From Chitinophagaceae bacterium (GTDB lineage: Bacteria; Bacteroidota; Bacteroidia; Chitinophagales; Chitinophagaceae), in NCBI GenBank assembly GCA_019752045.1, contig JAIEMP010000020.1:29610-93609 (forward strand): a stretch of DNA of 64,000 nucleotides, written 5' to 3'. Shown one piece after another: positions 42,508 to 51,665 of this stretch (its first letter is position 1; every line of letters begins with the position of its first letter). The position numbers were made by a program, and so were the translations under genes. Below the pieces are notes generated by a model. The model saw only the letters and a list, made by a program, of their open reading frames with translations, did not search any database and was not told the origin of the DNA.

Positions 42508-42735
42508 ATGTCAAAAACAAAAATTACAGTTAACAGTAACGGTTCATTAAAAGTAGAAGGCAATTTTGAAGTAGTAGATAAAAATGGTGTGCATTATAAT
42601 TTACAAGGCAGAGAAGTTGTTTCGTTTTGCCGTTGTGGTCATTCCAAAAACAAACCGTTCTGCGATGGTTCGCACAAAGGACATTTTGAGCATGATGCCA
42701 TTGCATTTGATTTACCTCCTAAGAAAACGGTATAA
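42508..42735 (+). CDS. CDGSH iron-sulfur domain protein
   Basis: A 75-residue protein. CRCGHSKNKPFCDGSHKGHF provides the three cysteines and one histidine that bind the redox-active [2Fe-2S] cluster of the CDGSH family. The N-terminal half is a short beta segment (INNGSL-like, EVVDKNGVHYNLQG). Role probably in iron-sulfur or redox homeostasis. The ATG at 42508 is preferred to an upstream TTG. Confidence 0.9.
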   Translation: MSKTKITVNSNGSLKVEGNFEVVDKNGVHYNLQGREVVSFCRCGHSKNKPFCDGSHKGHFEHDAIAFDLPPKKTV

Positions 42736-42830
42736 GTGCTGTTCACTGTCAGCAACCAGTTAGTCCATTCATTTGTAATCATAAATCATCAGGAGAAAAA
42801 GAAGGCCAGCAACCTGTGCTTTCTTTTTTT

Positions 42831-43268
42831 TTATTCAGTTGATACAGCAGGATCGAATTCCACTATCCATTCAATACCGTATTGATCACGGAAGCAACCA
42901 AAATAAGTTCCCCACGGACCATCGCCGATAGGGCCTTCTATTTGTCCGCCTGCAGAAAGTCCGTGAAACAAATTATCTGCTTCTTCTTTACTTGCTGTGT
43001 GTACAACAATTTTACTTCTGTTTTCCTGCTCGTTGGTTTTTCCCATTATTTCCGGAACATCATTTCCCATCAGCATACTGTTTTTCCCAATGAGCAAAGC
43101 AATATGCATGATTTTATCCTCTTCTTTTTCCTCTACAGGAAAATCAAAACCGGCAAGTTCTTTGAATCGGATCAGTTTTACAAACTCACCGCCAAATACG
43201 GATTTGTAAAAAGTAAATGCTTCTTCGGCATTTCCATTGAAGTTAATATGCGGATTGATCTGTGCCAT
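42831..43268 (-). CDS. VOC-family (PhnB-like) protein
   Basis: A 145-residue vicinal-oxygen-chelate fold protein: INPHINFNGNAEEAFTFYKSVFGGEF at the N-terminus and DGPWGTYFGCFRDQYGIEWIVEFDP at the C-terminus, the DUF1428/PhnB subgroup often called '3-demethylubiquinone-9 3-methyltransferase domain'. Enzymatic activity unproven. Confidence 0.88.
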   Translation of the reverse strand: MAQINPHINFNGNAEEAFTFYKSVFGGEFVKLIRFKELAGFDFPVEEKEEDKIMHIALLIGKNSMLMGNDVPEIMGKTNEQENRSKIVVHTASKEEADNLFHGLSAGGQIEGPIGDGPWGTYFGCFRDQYGIEWIVEFDPAVSTE

Positions 43269-43441
43269 TGGTTGTATTTTTTATTGTTATCCTTAAACCT
43301 ACCAATTACTTACAGGATTAACTAGGTATAATGCCGACAAAAAAGCGGTTGATTGCGTCAGGTACTTTCTTCACAGCTTGATCTGCCATAAGAAACTGCT
43401 CATGCTTTTTTTTCTTCGAACCAACAGGTTTATATTACAGT

Positions 43442-44038
43442 ATGAAATTATTTTTTCAATTAGCAGTCGTTTTATATTTATCCTGCTTCGCCTGTCGTAC
43501 ACCAAAATCATCTGCAGGAACTGTGCTGCACCAAAACCAGGAAACATTCTGGAAGGCATTGCAACAGCTTTGCGGTAATGCATACCAAGGAACAGTGGTT
43601 GCTGCACCTTCCAATGATACAGTGTTTAAAAATAAAAAATTGTACATGCATGTAAGAGCTTGTAAGAATAACCTTGTACGCATTCCATTTGTGGTGGGTG
43701 ATAACCGTTCACGCACATGGGTGTTTACAAAAACGGAGAGTCAACTTGAGTTAAAACATGATCACCGGCATATAGATGGTACACCCGACAGTACAACCAT
43801 GTATGGCGGTTCTACTTCCAATAATGGAACAGCAACCATGCAGTTTTTTCCGGCCGATCTTGAAACCACGAATCTGTTGCCCACTGCAGGAGGCAATGTT
43901 TGGTGGGTAGAATTAATACCGGGCATATCATTTACCTACAATCTGCGCCGTTTGGGAACAGACCGGTTGTTCAGCATCCGTTTTGATCTTACAAAAACGG
44001 TACCTGCACCGGAAGCTCCATGGGGTTGGAAGGATTGA
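43442..44038 (+). CDS. hypothetical lipoprotein
   Basis: A 198-residue lipoprotein (lipobox FAC, Cys18). The mature protein has several W/R-rich strands (HVRACKNNLVRIPFVVGDNRSRTWVF, QLELKHDHRHIDGTPDSTTMYGG, WWVELIPGISFTYNLRRLGTDRLFSIRFDL-like) and looks like an all-beta domain. Family not recognised, although similar proteins are common in this phylum. Its stop overlaps an ATG of the next frame. Confidence 0.68.
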   Translation: MKLFFQLAVVLYLSCFACRTPKSSAGTVLHQNQETFWKALQQLCGNAYQGTVVAAPSNDTVFKNKKLYMHVRACKNNLVRIPFVVGDNRSRTWVFTKTESQLELKHDHRHIDGTPDSTTMYGGSTSNNGTATMQFFPADLETTNLLPTAGGNVWWVELIPGISFTYNLRRLGTDRLFSIRFDLTKTVPAPEAPWGWKD

Positions 44039-44088
44039 TGAAGTGGATGACTTGGCTGTTCTTTTTTATTTCTTATTATTTTCACAAC

Positions 44089-44769
44089 GTGAATGATCTG
44101 TTACAAAATCCCGTCTTTAACGCTTTACTCACCGGCGATAAACAATTGAGCCATGGAACAGAGCGGGTTAAATATTTTGATGCGGAAGTATCGCCCTATG
44201 CAGGCTTTGCCGAAGAGTATGAACATGGCTTTGAAGAATTGTATGAGCTGTTGCCTGCAGGCCGCAGAATATTATATGCAAAGCAAACTGTTATACAACC
44301 TCCGCAGGGTTGGCAGTTACAACATGAGATTGAAGGGTTGCAGTTTGTATATGCAGGAAGTAAAACAACCGAAGCAGATTTTTCAAACATTGTTCCCTTA
44401 ACAACTGCACATGTGGATGCAATGATGGAACTGGTAAAACTTACAAAGCCGGGTCCATTCAATCAAAGGACTATTGAGTTTGGTTCTTACTTCGGCATTT
44501 TTGAAAATCAGCAACTCGTTGCTGTCACGGGTCAGCGGCTGCATGTAGAAAACTATACTGAGATCAGTGCGGTGTGTACACATCCTCAACATACAGGCAA
44601 GGGCTATGCAGCTGCATTGATGCAACATCAGATGCAGATTATTTTAAATGAGGGTCAGCAACCTTTTCTGCATGTACGGGCCAACAATGAAAGGGCCGTA
44701 AACCTGTATCAACGATTGGGTTTTACAGTTTCCAGGCCCATGTATTTTTATTTTATGAAACGGTTATAA
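44089..44769 (+). CDS. GNAT-family N-acetyltransferase
   Basis: About 226 residues. The C-terminal half is an FR47-like GNAT domain with the acetyl-CoA motif VCTHPQHTGKGYAAALM and then HVRANNERAVNLYQRLGFTVSRPMYF. Start is uncertain: a GTG at 44089 gives VNDLLQNPVF, which looks like the family N-terminus, while in-frame ATGs at 44020 and 44038 (overlapping the previous stop) would add a hydrophobic stretch that seems non-coding. Confidence 0.82.
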   Translation: MNDLLQNPVFNALLTGDKQLSHGTERVKYFDAEVSPYAGFAEEYEHGFEELYELLPAGRRILYAKQTVIQPPQGWQLQHEIEGLQFVYAGSKTTEADFSNIVPLTTAHVDAMMELVKLTKPGPFNQRTIEFGSYFGIFENQQLVAVTGQRLHVENYTEISAVCTHPQHTGKGYAAALMQHQMQIILNEGQQPFLHVRANNERAVNLYQRLGFTVSRPMYFYFMKRL

Positions 44770-44808
44770 ATAGTACTTTGAGCTTACCTTCAAATAAATG
44801 ATACGTGT

Positions 44809-45165
44809 ATGAAATGTTTATCCTTACGTCCTTTTATACCATCCGGCAGTAATTTTGAAAAGGCAAGTGCTTTTTTTCAGGACCTCGGTTTTACCCTTGT
44901 TTGGGATGTTGGCGATTATGCCGGTTTCGAAAACAACGGGTACGGTTTTATTTTACAGCGATACGATCAAAAGACTTTTGCTGAAAATTTAATGCTCACG
45001 GTAAATGTAGAAGATGTTGCTGTTTTTCGTACAGAGGTAATAACGAAACAATTACCGGAGAAGTATGGCATTAAGATAGGAGAGGTCTGTCAACAGCCAT
45101 ACGGGCTTGAAGTAAACATCATAGATCCTGCAGGTGTATGCTGGCACTTTGTACAGGCGCAGTAA
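44809..45165 (+). CDS. VOC-family glyoxalase/bleomycin-resistance-like protein
   Basis: A 118-residue single VOC domain: SLRPFIPSGSNFEKASAFFQDLGFTLVWD, then FENNGYGFILQ and YGLEVNIIDPAGVCWHFVQ. Small enough to act as a dimer, as bleomycin-resistance-type proteins do. A hairpin with a long loop (45178-45214, CGGTAATGA/TCATTACCG) follows. Confidence 0.82.
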   Translation: MKCLSLRPFIPSGSNFEKASAFFQDLGFTLVWDVGDYAGFENNGYGFILQRYDQKTFAENLMLTVNVEDVAVFRTEVITKQLPEKYGIKIGEVCQQPYGLEVNIIDPAGVCWHFVQAQ

Positions 45166-45463
45166 TCTGTTTATACACGGTAATGATCTGCAAGCCTGCG
45201 CTGCTTCATTACCGAACTTTAATACTTATCAATGCGCAGTATAATTCTCCTGAGAATGAAATGCAGACAACTGCTTGCAAAACCGGATTATTTTATTTAA
45301 TTTTCTTATCCTCCCTTTTGATACTGTGATGTACAGCTTTGAAAACGTTGTTTCAATACAAAATTACTTCTGAAGAAATTACAAAATGATGCAGGCCTTG
45401 AGTTGCACCGGGCAGAGCGAAAGCTCAGCTTAGTATTTTATTTTTTAACCAAATCATTCTATC

Positions 45464-46054
45464 ATGAAACAGAATTTTTTTGTGCGTTACCTGCTTTACA
45501 CAGTTATGTTGCTGATGCTTGTTACAGGTTGTGAGAAACAAATTGAAACAGAAAACCCGGCGGACACACAATCTGTAAATACTGTACAGAACAATGTTAC
45601 CGGAGATGAGGGGTCGCTGTTGTTCCGTATTGATGCTGCACAACATTCAAATGCCGACTTATTAAAATCACTCCGTGCAGCTACTTCACGGTTTAATTCC
45701 ACTACGCAGGCTATTGAAGCAGGATATGAACCTGATGATCATTGTGTAGCAGTGCCGGGTCTTGGCGGCATGGGCTACCATTGGGTAAATGGATCGCTTG
45801 TTGATCCTGTATTTGATTTGCAAAAACCGGAAGTGGTGCTTTATGAAACAGGATCCGGCGGTAACTTAAGACTTGTGGCTGTTGAATATATTGTGGTAAA
45901 TACAGGACAGGCACGCCCGATGTTTGGCGATCATCCGTTTGATATTGGTGGAACACCTTTACCCATTCCACACTGGAGCCTGCATGTATGGGTACACAAA
46001 GAAAATCCCAATGGTGTGTTCAGAAATTTTAATCCAACTGTCAGTTGCCCTTGA
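45464..46054 (+). CDS. hypothetical lipoprotein
   Basis: A 196-residue lipoprotein (lipobox LVTGC, Cys24). The mature part contains EAGYEPDDHCVAVPGLGGMGYHWVNGSLVDPVFDLQKPEVV-type sequence and a C-terminal PHWSLHVWVHKENPNGVFRNFNP, conserved-looking histidines and tryptophans that could bind a metal. Proteins of this look are widespread but uncharacterised. Terminated by a strong hairpin. Confidence 0.68.
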   Translation: MKQNFFVRYLLYTVMLLMLVTGCEKQIETENPADTQSVNTVQNNVTGDEGSLLFRIDAAQHSNADLLKSLRAATSRFNSTTQAIEAGYEPDDHCVAVPGLGGMGYHWVNGSLVDPVFDLQKPEVVLYETGSGGNLRLVAVEYIVVNTGQARPMFGDHPFDIGGTPLPIPHWSLHVWVHKENPNGVFRNFNPTVSCP

Positions 46055-46077
46055 TTGTATTGGTCAACATACATAAA

Positions 46078-46116
46078 TAAACACGATGCGGGGCAACTAT
46101 GCCCCGCATCGTGTTT
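46078..46116. terminator. strong bidirectional terminator hairpin
   Basis: ACACGATGCGGGGC and GCCCCGCATCGTGT form a 14-bp perfect stem around the loop AACTAT. Confidence 0.8.
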
Positions 46117-46331
46117 CAACCTTTGCAAAAGTGAAAGTACGTGTTGTGCCTATGTTTTTTTTAGTTGAACCTGCAGATGCCGTTCAGCTGATTGCTGCAC
46201 AAAATGCAGAATCTTAACAATGTTTTGGAGCAAACAACTTTTCAATACCAATTACGTTTTATAATTTATAAATGCATTTATGTTGATGAGGATACACATT
46301 CTTCATCAGCCCCTCACTTAAATCGTACCTT

Positions 46332-47312
46332 ATGTCTTTAACTCTACTCAAACATTGTTGGTTGATTGTTTTTGTAACGGCCATTGCTGCTGTTTCACGA
46401 AATGATGCCGGCAGTAATCAATTTCAAGGAATTGTAAAACAATCAACCGCATCATCAGCTTTGTTCATTGATACCCTGCTCATCAACGAACAACTGCTTC
46501 CATTAACCGATTTACCACAAACGGAAGAAGGCCGCATTGTTTTAGCCGAAGGGTATTATGAAGCAACGTATAAAAGTTATTGTCTGCAACCGGGTACACC
46601 CGATCCATCCGACAGAGATGCTTATCTGCAAACGCCGTTACAAACCTACCGAAAGGATATTGTAGAAACGGTATTGCGTACTTCGCTTCAAAAACCACAG
46701 CTTGATCAGAAGCATATTCAAATGCTGTTATGGTCGGTGGTGAGCGGTTCTGATTATAATAAACTTACCTGGCAGGTACAGTTAACAGCCCAGCAGTTAT
46801 TAACCCGAAAACAGATTTTTCAATTAAAGGGTGGGGCAGCGGGTGTAATAAAACAAGTGGCAAGAGTATTGCCTGATGCAGGTATGAACGGTGCGCAGCG
46901 GAGTGTAAAACAACTCTTAGAGGCAGGTGCGGCTTCGTATGAAACCATTGAACGCATGGCTGTGTTGCGGGAAAAATCTGTAGTGCACAAAGCAGATTAC
47001 AAAAAAGAAAAATGGTACAAACAGGAGGGAGGTTATTATCTGAGGTATTTCCCTAACGGTTATCAGCAGGTGAAAATACAATTGTATGTTCCTGCAGGAA
47101 CCTTGGATTCAAGCGGTATGCAACAGGGATCTTATTTGTTGTTTGATCCGGTGAACAACATGGCGGCCCCTGCTAATTCAAATGCTCAACGATTGGGAAT
47201 TGGAGCGCCCGTGGCAGAAATTATACGCAAGATCATTCGCATACAAAACGATATTCCTAAGTCAAAACAACCTGCACCAAAAGAACAGCCCAAAAACACC
47301 AAAGGACAGTAA
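46332..47312 (+). CDS. hypothetical exported protein
   Basis: A 326-residue protein with a signal peptide (residues 1-24). The middle region is helical and glutamine-rich (AYLQTPLQTYRKDIVETVLRTSLQ, QLTAQQLLTRKQIFQLKGG), the C-terminal part contains a short beta region and a lysine/proline/glutamine tail. I do not recognise a domain. It converges on a lytic transglycosylase gene and shares a terminator with it. Confidence 0.62.
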   Translation: MSLTLLKHCWLIVFVTAIAAVSRNDAGSNQFQGIVKQSTASSALFIDTLLINEQLLPLTDLPQTEEGRIVLAEGYYEATYKSYCLQPGTPDPSDRDAYLQTPLQTYRKDIVETVLRTSLQKPQLDQKHIQMLLWSVVSGSDYNKLTWQVQLTAQQLLTRKQIFQLKGGAAGVIKQVARVLPDAGMNGAQRSVKQLLEAGAASYETIERMAVLREKSVVHKADYKKEKWYKQEGGYYLRYFPNGYQQVKIQLYVPAGTLDSSGMQQGSYLLFDPVNNMAAPANSNAQRLGIGAPVAEIIRKIIRIQNDIPKSKQPAPKEQPKNTKGQ

Positions 47313-47343
47313 TCAAAATTTACCGAGTAATGGTTATAAAATA

Positions 47344-47373
47344 AAAGAGCAGTTGTGCAACACAACTGCTCTT
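47344..47373. terminator. shared terminator between converging genes
   Basis: AAGAGCAGTTGTG and CACAACTGCTCTT pair perfectly around CAA. Confidence 0.8.
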
Positions 47374-47393
47374 AGCATTTATATAATTATGCA

Positions 47394-48254
47394 TTATTTT
47401 CTCAGCTCAAAAATCATCCCGCCATCAAGCTCTGCTATCAGCATCCAAATAAAATGAACATTTGATGCAATAACTGTTTTCTCGGTTGTGTTATTTTCAG
47501 TAACCATTTCCTTCAATGTTGCCATATGGGTGATGCGTTCTTTTTTTGTAAGTGTAGCAAAACTTCCTTCGCCTTTATAATAAAAATGTGTTGCAATAAA
47601 TCGCTTCACATGATTTCTTGTTTCAGCAGGTAAAAAGTATTGCAGTTTCCAAAACTCACGACTGCCCGATAATTTAATGGCTTTGTACACATTGCCCGAT
47701 CCGCAGTTATAAGCTGCAACCACCAGCAACCAGTCATCAAACTGCTCATATAATTCCTGTAAGTAGTCAGCAGCAGCAACCGTGCTGTAATAGATGTTGC
47801 GGCGTTGATCTGTTTTACCATTTACTTTTAAACCGAGGGATCTTGCTGTTACCGGCATCAGTTGCCAGATGCCTGCAGCTCCTGCACCCGATGTGGCTGT
47901 ATTTTTCATTTTAGATTCTACAACTGCCAGGTACATCAATTCAGCTGGTATCCCTTTCTTTACCAATATTTTTTGAATGAGTTTAAAACTGGAACTGTTT
48001 TTTTGCTGAATGCTCTCCAGCATTTCATCATGTGTATCGAGATAGGTATGCACAAACTGTTTTACCGGCAATTGCAACTTTACAGATGATGTTGTTTCCT
48101 CTGCATCTGCAGTTGAATTCTTTATCATCGAATCATGCAGTGCATAGGTGAGCAACACGTCCGTTTGCGGATGCGTGATAGTTGCTGATGTGTTATAAAG
48201 AAAAAGCAGGAGTATGCCCATCACAGCAACCTGTTTACAAAAGATTGTTTTCAT
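47394..48254 (-). CDS. lytic transglycosylase (SLT domain)
   Basis: A 286-residue exported peptidoglycan lyase with a signal peptide (residues 1-25). The SLT domain runs from about 105 to 225: IPAELMYLAVVESKM holds the catalytic Glu, then SGAGAAGIWQLMPVTARSLGL and VVAAYNCGSGNVYKAI. It resembles the catalytic part of MltD but has no LysM repeats. It cuts glycan strands to give 1,6-anhydro ends. Confidence 0.88.
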   Translation of the reverse strand: MKTIFCKQVAVMGILLLFLYNTSATITHPQTDVLLTYALHDSMIKNSTADAEETTSSVKLQLPVKQFVHTYLDTHDEMLESIQQKNSSSFKLIQKILVKKGIPAELMYLAVVESKMKNTATSGAGAAGIWQLMPVTARSLGLKVNGKTDQRRNIYYSTVAAADYLQELYEQFDDWLLVVAAYNCGSGNVYKAIKLSGSREFWKLQYFLPAETRNHVKRFIATHFYYKGEGSFATLTKKERITHMATLKEMVTENNTTEKTVIASNVHFIWMLIAELDGGMIFELRK

Positions 48255-48712
48255 TGTACTGTTTTTCGTAAAAAAATATTCACAGAAACGGATTTCAAAA
48301 ACAGTTTTTCAGATATGTATTGGAGGAAAATCTTTGTTGTAACAGCGCCGCATTCTATAATGATTACATGTGCGGATGTTATATGTTATGCAGGTGATGA
48401 GAAAGCAAAACTAAACTCCATTTTCACAGCATCCTAATTACGATGCATGTAAAACTACTCTGACAGGTTAAAGCTCTGAGTTTCATCACACTAAGTTTTC
48501 AACAGAAAAAATGTCATACTTGTCCTCATATTACCGTATCTGCATCAGACACAGCGTAATAGAACATTTTATACAATGGATAACGCTGATATTTTTAGTG
48601 CATCAGGCAAAGTATGTGCCATAAAAGAGTGCTGAACGGTAGTTTACAGAAACAAAGCACAATAAAATCTTATGAGTAACTACACTTACCTTCGGCAAAA
48701 AATGAATTTTGT
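48255..48712. other. 458-bp intergenic region
   Basis: Divergent spacer between the transglycosylase and the DinB-like gene. No gene seen. A near-consensus -7 element TACCTTCG lies at about 48688, 24 bp before the DinB-like ATG. Confidence 0.45.
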
Positions 48713-49210
48713 ATGGATACAGGAACACAATTACAACTGCTGATTAAAATAACCGTCACTGCATGGGACGCACAAAATAAATATCTAAACAGCCTCATTA
48801 CTGAACTGAGTGATGAACAGTTACAGCATGAAATTGCACCCGGAAGAAATACCGGCATTTATTTGCTTGGTCATTTAATTGCGGTAAGCGATGCTATGCT
48901 CCCTTTACTTGGTTTTGGCGAACGTTTATTTCCTGCGCTGGAAGAAGTGTTTATTAAAACGCCTGATAAATCAGGACAGGTAATGCCTGCTGTTGCAGAA
49001 TTAAAAGAACAGCTTACAGCAGTGAACGCAGCGCTTGCAAAACATACTCAATCCATTTCTGCAAACGAATGGTTGAGTAAACACAGTGCCGTATCACCGG
49101 AAGATTTTGCAAAAGAACCGCATCGGAATAAACTGAATGTACTCATCAGCCGCACCAATCATATGGCCAACCACATTGGTCAGATGCTTTTATTAAAAGA
49201 AAAAGGTTGA
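48713..49210 (+). CDS. DinB-family protein
   Basis: A 165-residue four-helix protein of the DinB/YfiT metal-binding superfamily: WDAQNKYLNSLITELSDEQLQHEIAPGRNTGIYLLGHLIAVSDAM and the C-terminal LISRTNHMANHIGQMLLLK contribute the three metal-binding histidines. Members include thiol S-transferases and proteins of unknown function. Confidence 0.85.
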   Translation: MDTGTQLQLLIKITVTAWDAQNKYLNSLITELSDEQLQHEIAPGRNTGIYLLGHLIAVSDAMLPLLGFGERLFPALEEVFIKTPDKSGQVMPAVAELKEQLTAVNAALAKHTQSISANEWLSKHSAVSPEDFAKEPHRNKLNVLISRTNHMANHIGQMLLLKEKG

Positions 49211-49233
49211 TAAAAAAGTTGATTGCATAAATA

Positions 49234-49280
49234 AGCCGCAACAATAATGGTAAAACAAATTGTTGCGGCTTGTTGTTTTT
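49234..49280. terminator. terminator between DinB-like and sugar dehydrogenase genes
   Basis: AGCCGCAACAA and TTGTTGCGGCT pair perfectly around a 15-base loop, then TTGTTGTTTTTTTG. Confidence 0.8.
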
Positions 49281-49289
49281 TTGTTTCTG

Positions 49290-50525
49290 TTATTGTTTGC
49301 TGATGCGGTATAGATTTCCGGAATCTGTAACAGTGTACAGCATACCATTTGCATAGGCCACATCACGAAAGCGTTCTGTTTTATCTGCAAGCAAACGCTC
49401 TTCACCCACCACTTTGTTGTTTACAATTACCAGTCGTGCAATATGTGCACCACTCAATCCGCCAATAAACAAATTATTTTCCCATTCAGGAATGGTGTTG
49501 CCTTTATAAAAAGACATACCGCCGGGAGAAAGGGTAGGGTCCCAATAATATACCGGTTGCTCCATGCCTGCTTTTTGCTGAATGGCATCGCCAATTTTCT
49601 CACCACCGTATTCAATACCATAAGTAATGACGGGCCAGCCATAATTTTTTCCTGCCTGTATTAAATTAAGTTCATCACCACCACGTGGACCAAACTCTGC
49701 TTCCCACAAATCGCCGGTTACAGGGTGCAGATCCAGACTTTGAACATTTCGGTTTCCGTAACAATATATTTCGGGCATGGCTCCTGCCTGATTGATAAAA
49801 GGATTTCCCGGCGCAGGTTTACCATCAGTTGTAAGTTTAAAAATCTTTCCTAACCCGGATGAGAGTGATTGTGCCTGCACTCTTCCTTCTAATATGGAAC
49901 GTTCGCCGGTGCTCACAAATAAATGACCGTCTTTATTAAATACCAATCTCGATCCATAATGCAGGCTGCTGTTTAAAGCAGGTGTTGCACGAAAAATAAC
50001 AACCGGATTTGTAACCGTGCCTGCTGATTCATTTAATTGGCCCTTTGCAACAGCCATCAAATTTCCTGTTCCGTATTCTTCTGAGTACGACCAGTAGATG
50101 ATTTTATTAGTTGTAAAATCCGGATCGGGTGCTACATCCAGCAGACCGCCCTGTCCGGCATCATCAACAGCAGGTAAGCCGGTTATTTTTTTAATCAATG
50201 TTCCGTTTGCATCAAGCAAAAGCATAAAGCCCGACTTTTCTGTAAGCAACAACCGACCATCGGGTAGTGGAACCACAGCCCATGGCCTGCCTAAATTCTG
50301 AGCCAGTTTATCCACTTTATATGCAGTTGTGGTTTTTACCCCCGCCACTCTTGTCTGTCCCGGAAATGCAGGTTTATAATTGGTATTGGCTGTTCTCGTT
50401 TCAACAGGAGGTAATTTGCTGCTGTCGCCATTACTGCTGTTTAAAGCGGTTGTTTTTTTATTTCCGCATCCGATGCTGGCAATGGAGAATAAAGAAACCG
50501 CATAAAAAAATTGATGTACATGCAT
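49290..50525 (-). CDS. PQQ-dependent sugar (glucose/sorbosone) dehydrogenase-like lipoprotein
   Basis: A 411-residue exported protein with a lipobox-like SIGC (Cys20). The six-bladed propeller of the soluble aldose dehydrogenase family is evident: LGRPWAVVPLPDGRLLLTEK, LLDVAPDPDF, SLHYGSRLVFNKDGHLFVSTGER, EFGPRGGDELNLIQAGKNYGWP. These periplasmic enzymes oxidise sugars with PQQ; the catalytic His is expected in the first blades and cannot be fixed by eye. Confidence 0.88.
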   Translation of the reverse strand: MHVHQFFYAVSLFSIASIGCGNKKTTALNSSNGDSSKLPPVETRTANTNYKPAFPGQTRVAGVKTTTAYKVDKLAQNLGRPWAVVPLPDGRLLLTEKSGFMLLLDANGTLIKKITGLPAVDDAGQGGLLDVAPDPDFTTNKIIYWSYSEEYGTGNLMAVAKGQLNESAGTVTNPVVIFRATPALNSSLHYGSRLVFNKDGHLFVSTGERSILEGRVQAQSLSSGLGKIFKLTTDGKPAPGNPFINQAGAMPEIYCYGNRNVQSLDLHPVTGDLWEAEFGPRGGDELNLIQAGKNYGWPVITYGIEYGGEKIGDAIQQKAGMEQPVYYWDPTLSPGGMSFYKGNTIPEWENNLFIGGLSGAHIARLVIVNNKVVGEERLLADKTERFRDVAYANGMLYTVTDSGNLYRISKQ

Positions 50526-50917
50526 GTCTGTTGCTTTTTATTTGAACAGTAAAAGTAACAAAAGTGGTCTTGTAAAAGACAGAGTATTATTTTATCGGTT
50601 TGAATTCAGATTGGGGGTATAAAGGGCGGAAGCATATTCAGTTTTAAACAATCTAATCGTAGGCAACAGCCGATAACGTTGACAAAAATATGAGCTGTTG
50701 CACAAACTGAACAGTGGGTTGCAGATTATGCAGATTGCCGGAGGCAGCATTTTTTGATCTCATGTTTTTCCTGATCAGCAGCTCCTCTTGTTTAGGGCTC
50801 TGTTCATTTTTTCAAAGTATGTTTAGACAGGTTTGTTAAATCAAAATCAATTCAAATTTGTTTTAAACCTTTTTCTGATGTCTGTGTAATTATCGCTACA
50901 AAAAAACAAACATCATC
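50526..50917. other. 392-bp intergenic region
   Basis: Divergent spacer between the dehydrogenase and the fasciclin gene. No gene or clear repeat; the 3' half is A+T-rich with TTTG words (for example 50830) that could belong to the fasciclin promoter. Confidence 0.4.
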
Positions 50918-51424
50918 ATGAAAAAAGTTCTCTTATTGTCTGCATTTGCAGTAACATTTACAACTGTTGTGTCTGCACAAAAAACTGTAGTTGATATTGC
51001 TGTTGGTTCTGACAAACATACCACCCTTGTAGCTGCTGTAAAAGCGGCTGATCTGGTAGCTACTTTACAAAGTGCAGGACCGTTTACCGTTTTTGCACCT
51101 GTAAATGCAGCTTTTGAAAAATTACCAGCAGGTACAGTAGCAACTTTATTAAAGCCTGAGAATAAATCAACTTTAGCAAAAGTGCTCACCTATCATGTAG
51201 TGGCGGGCAATATTGACGCAGCAGCAGTGTTGAAAGCGGTTAAAGATGGTAATGGCAAAGCAGTGTTAACCACTGTAAGCGGTGGTAAGTTAACAGCTTC
51301 TGTAGTTGATGGTAAAGTAATTTTAACCGATGAAAATGGTGGTACAGCAACAGTTGTAGCAACTGATTTGAAAGCGGGTAATGGTATTGTACATGTTATT
51401 GACGGAGTAGTTCTCCCGAAATAA
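50918..51424 (+). CDS. fasciclin-domain secreted protein
   Basis: A 168-residue exported protein with a signal peptide (residues 1-20, ending VVSAQ). One FAS1 domain fills the rest: KHTTLVAAVKAADLVATLQSAGPFTVFAPVNAAFEKLP (H1 box), LTYHVVAGNID and the H2-box-like NGIVHVIDGVVLPK. FAS1 domains mediate adhesion at cell surfaces or in matrices. Terminator follows. Confidence 0.92.
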   Translation: MKKVLLLSAFAVTFTTVVSAQKTVVDIAVGSDKHTTLVAAVKAADLVATLQSAGPFTVFAPVNAAFEKLPAGTVATLLKPENKSTLAKVLTYHVVAGNIDAAAVLKAVKDGNGKAVLTTVSGGKLTASVVDGKVILTDENGGTATVVATDLKAGNGIVHVIDGVVLPK

Positions 51425-51444
51425 TTACTTGTAATAACTATTGA

Positions 51445-51475
51445 AACAGGTCGGCAATTGCTGGCCTGTTTTTAT
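51445..51475 (+). terminator. intrinsic terminator after fasciclin gene
   Basis: AACAGG...GGCA and TGGCCTGTT pair around ATTGC, followed by TTTTATG. Confidence 0.65.
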
Positions 51476-51665
51476 GTTAACAACGCACACTTTCTCCAGC
51501 CTCTTTGGTAAAACCGGCTTCTTTCTTTTTTTTTTGACATGATGGTAAAACAAGAGTGAAAGCAATTACATCAAGACATTTTTACAGCTTCGTTTGTTGA
51601 GCACAAATTTCAGATAGAATGATTGTTGTTGGAACCGTTTCCCCATCTTTGTGAAAATTGATTGC

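Noticed and set aside
45138..45329. 63-codon frame after the VOC gene
   Set aside because: Overlaps the end of the VOC gene and its hairpin; no recognisable features.
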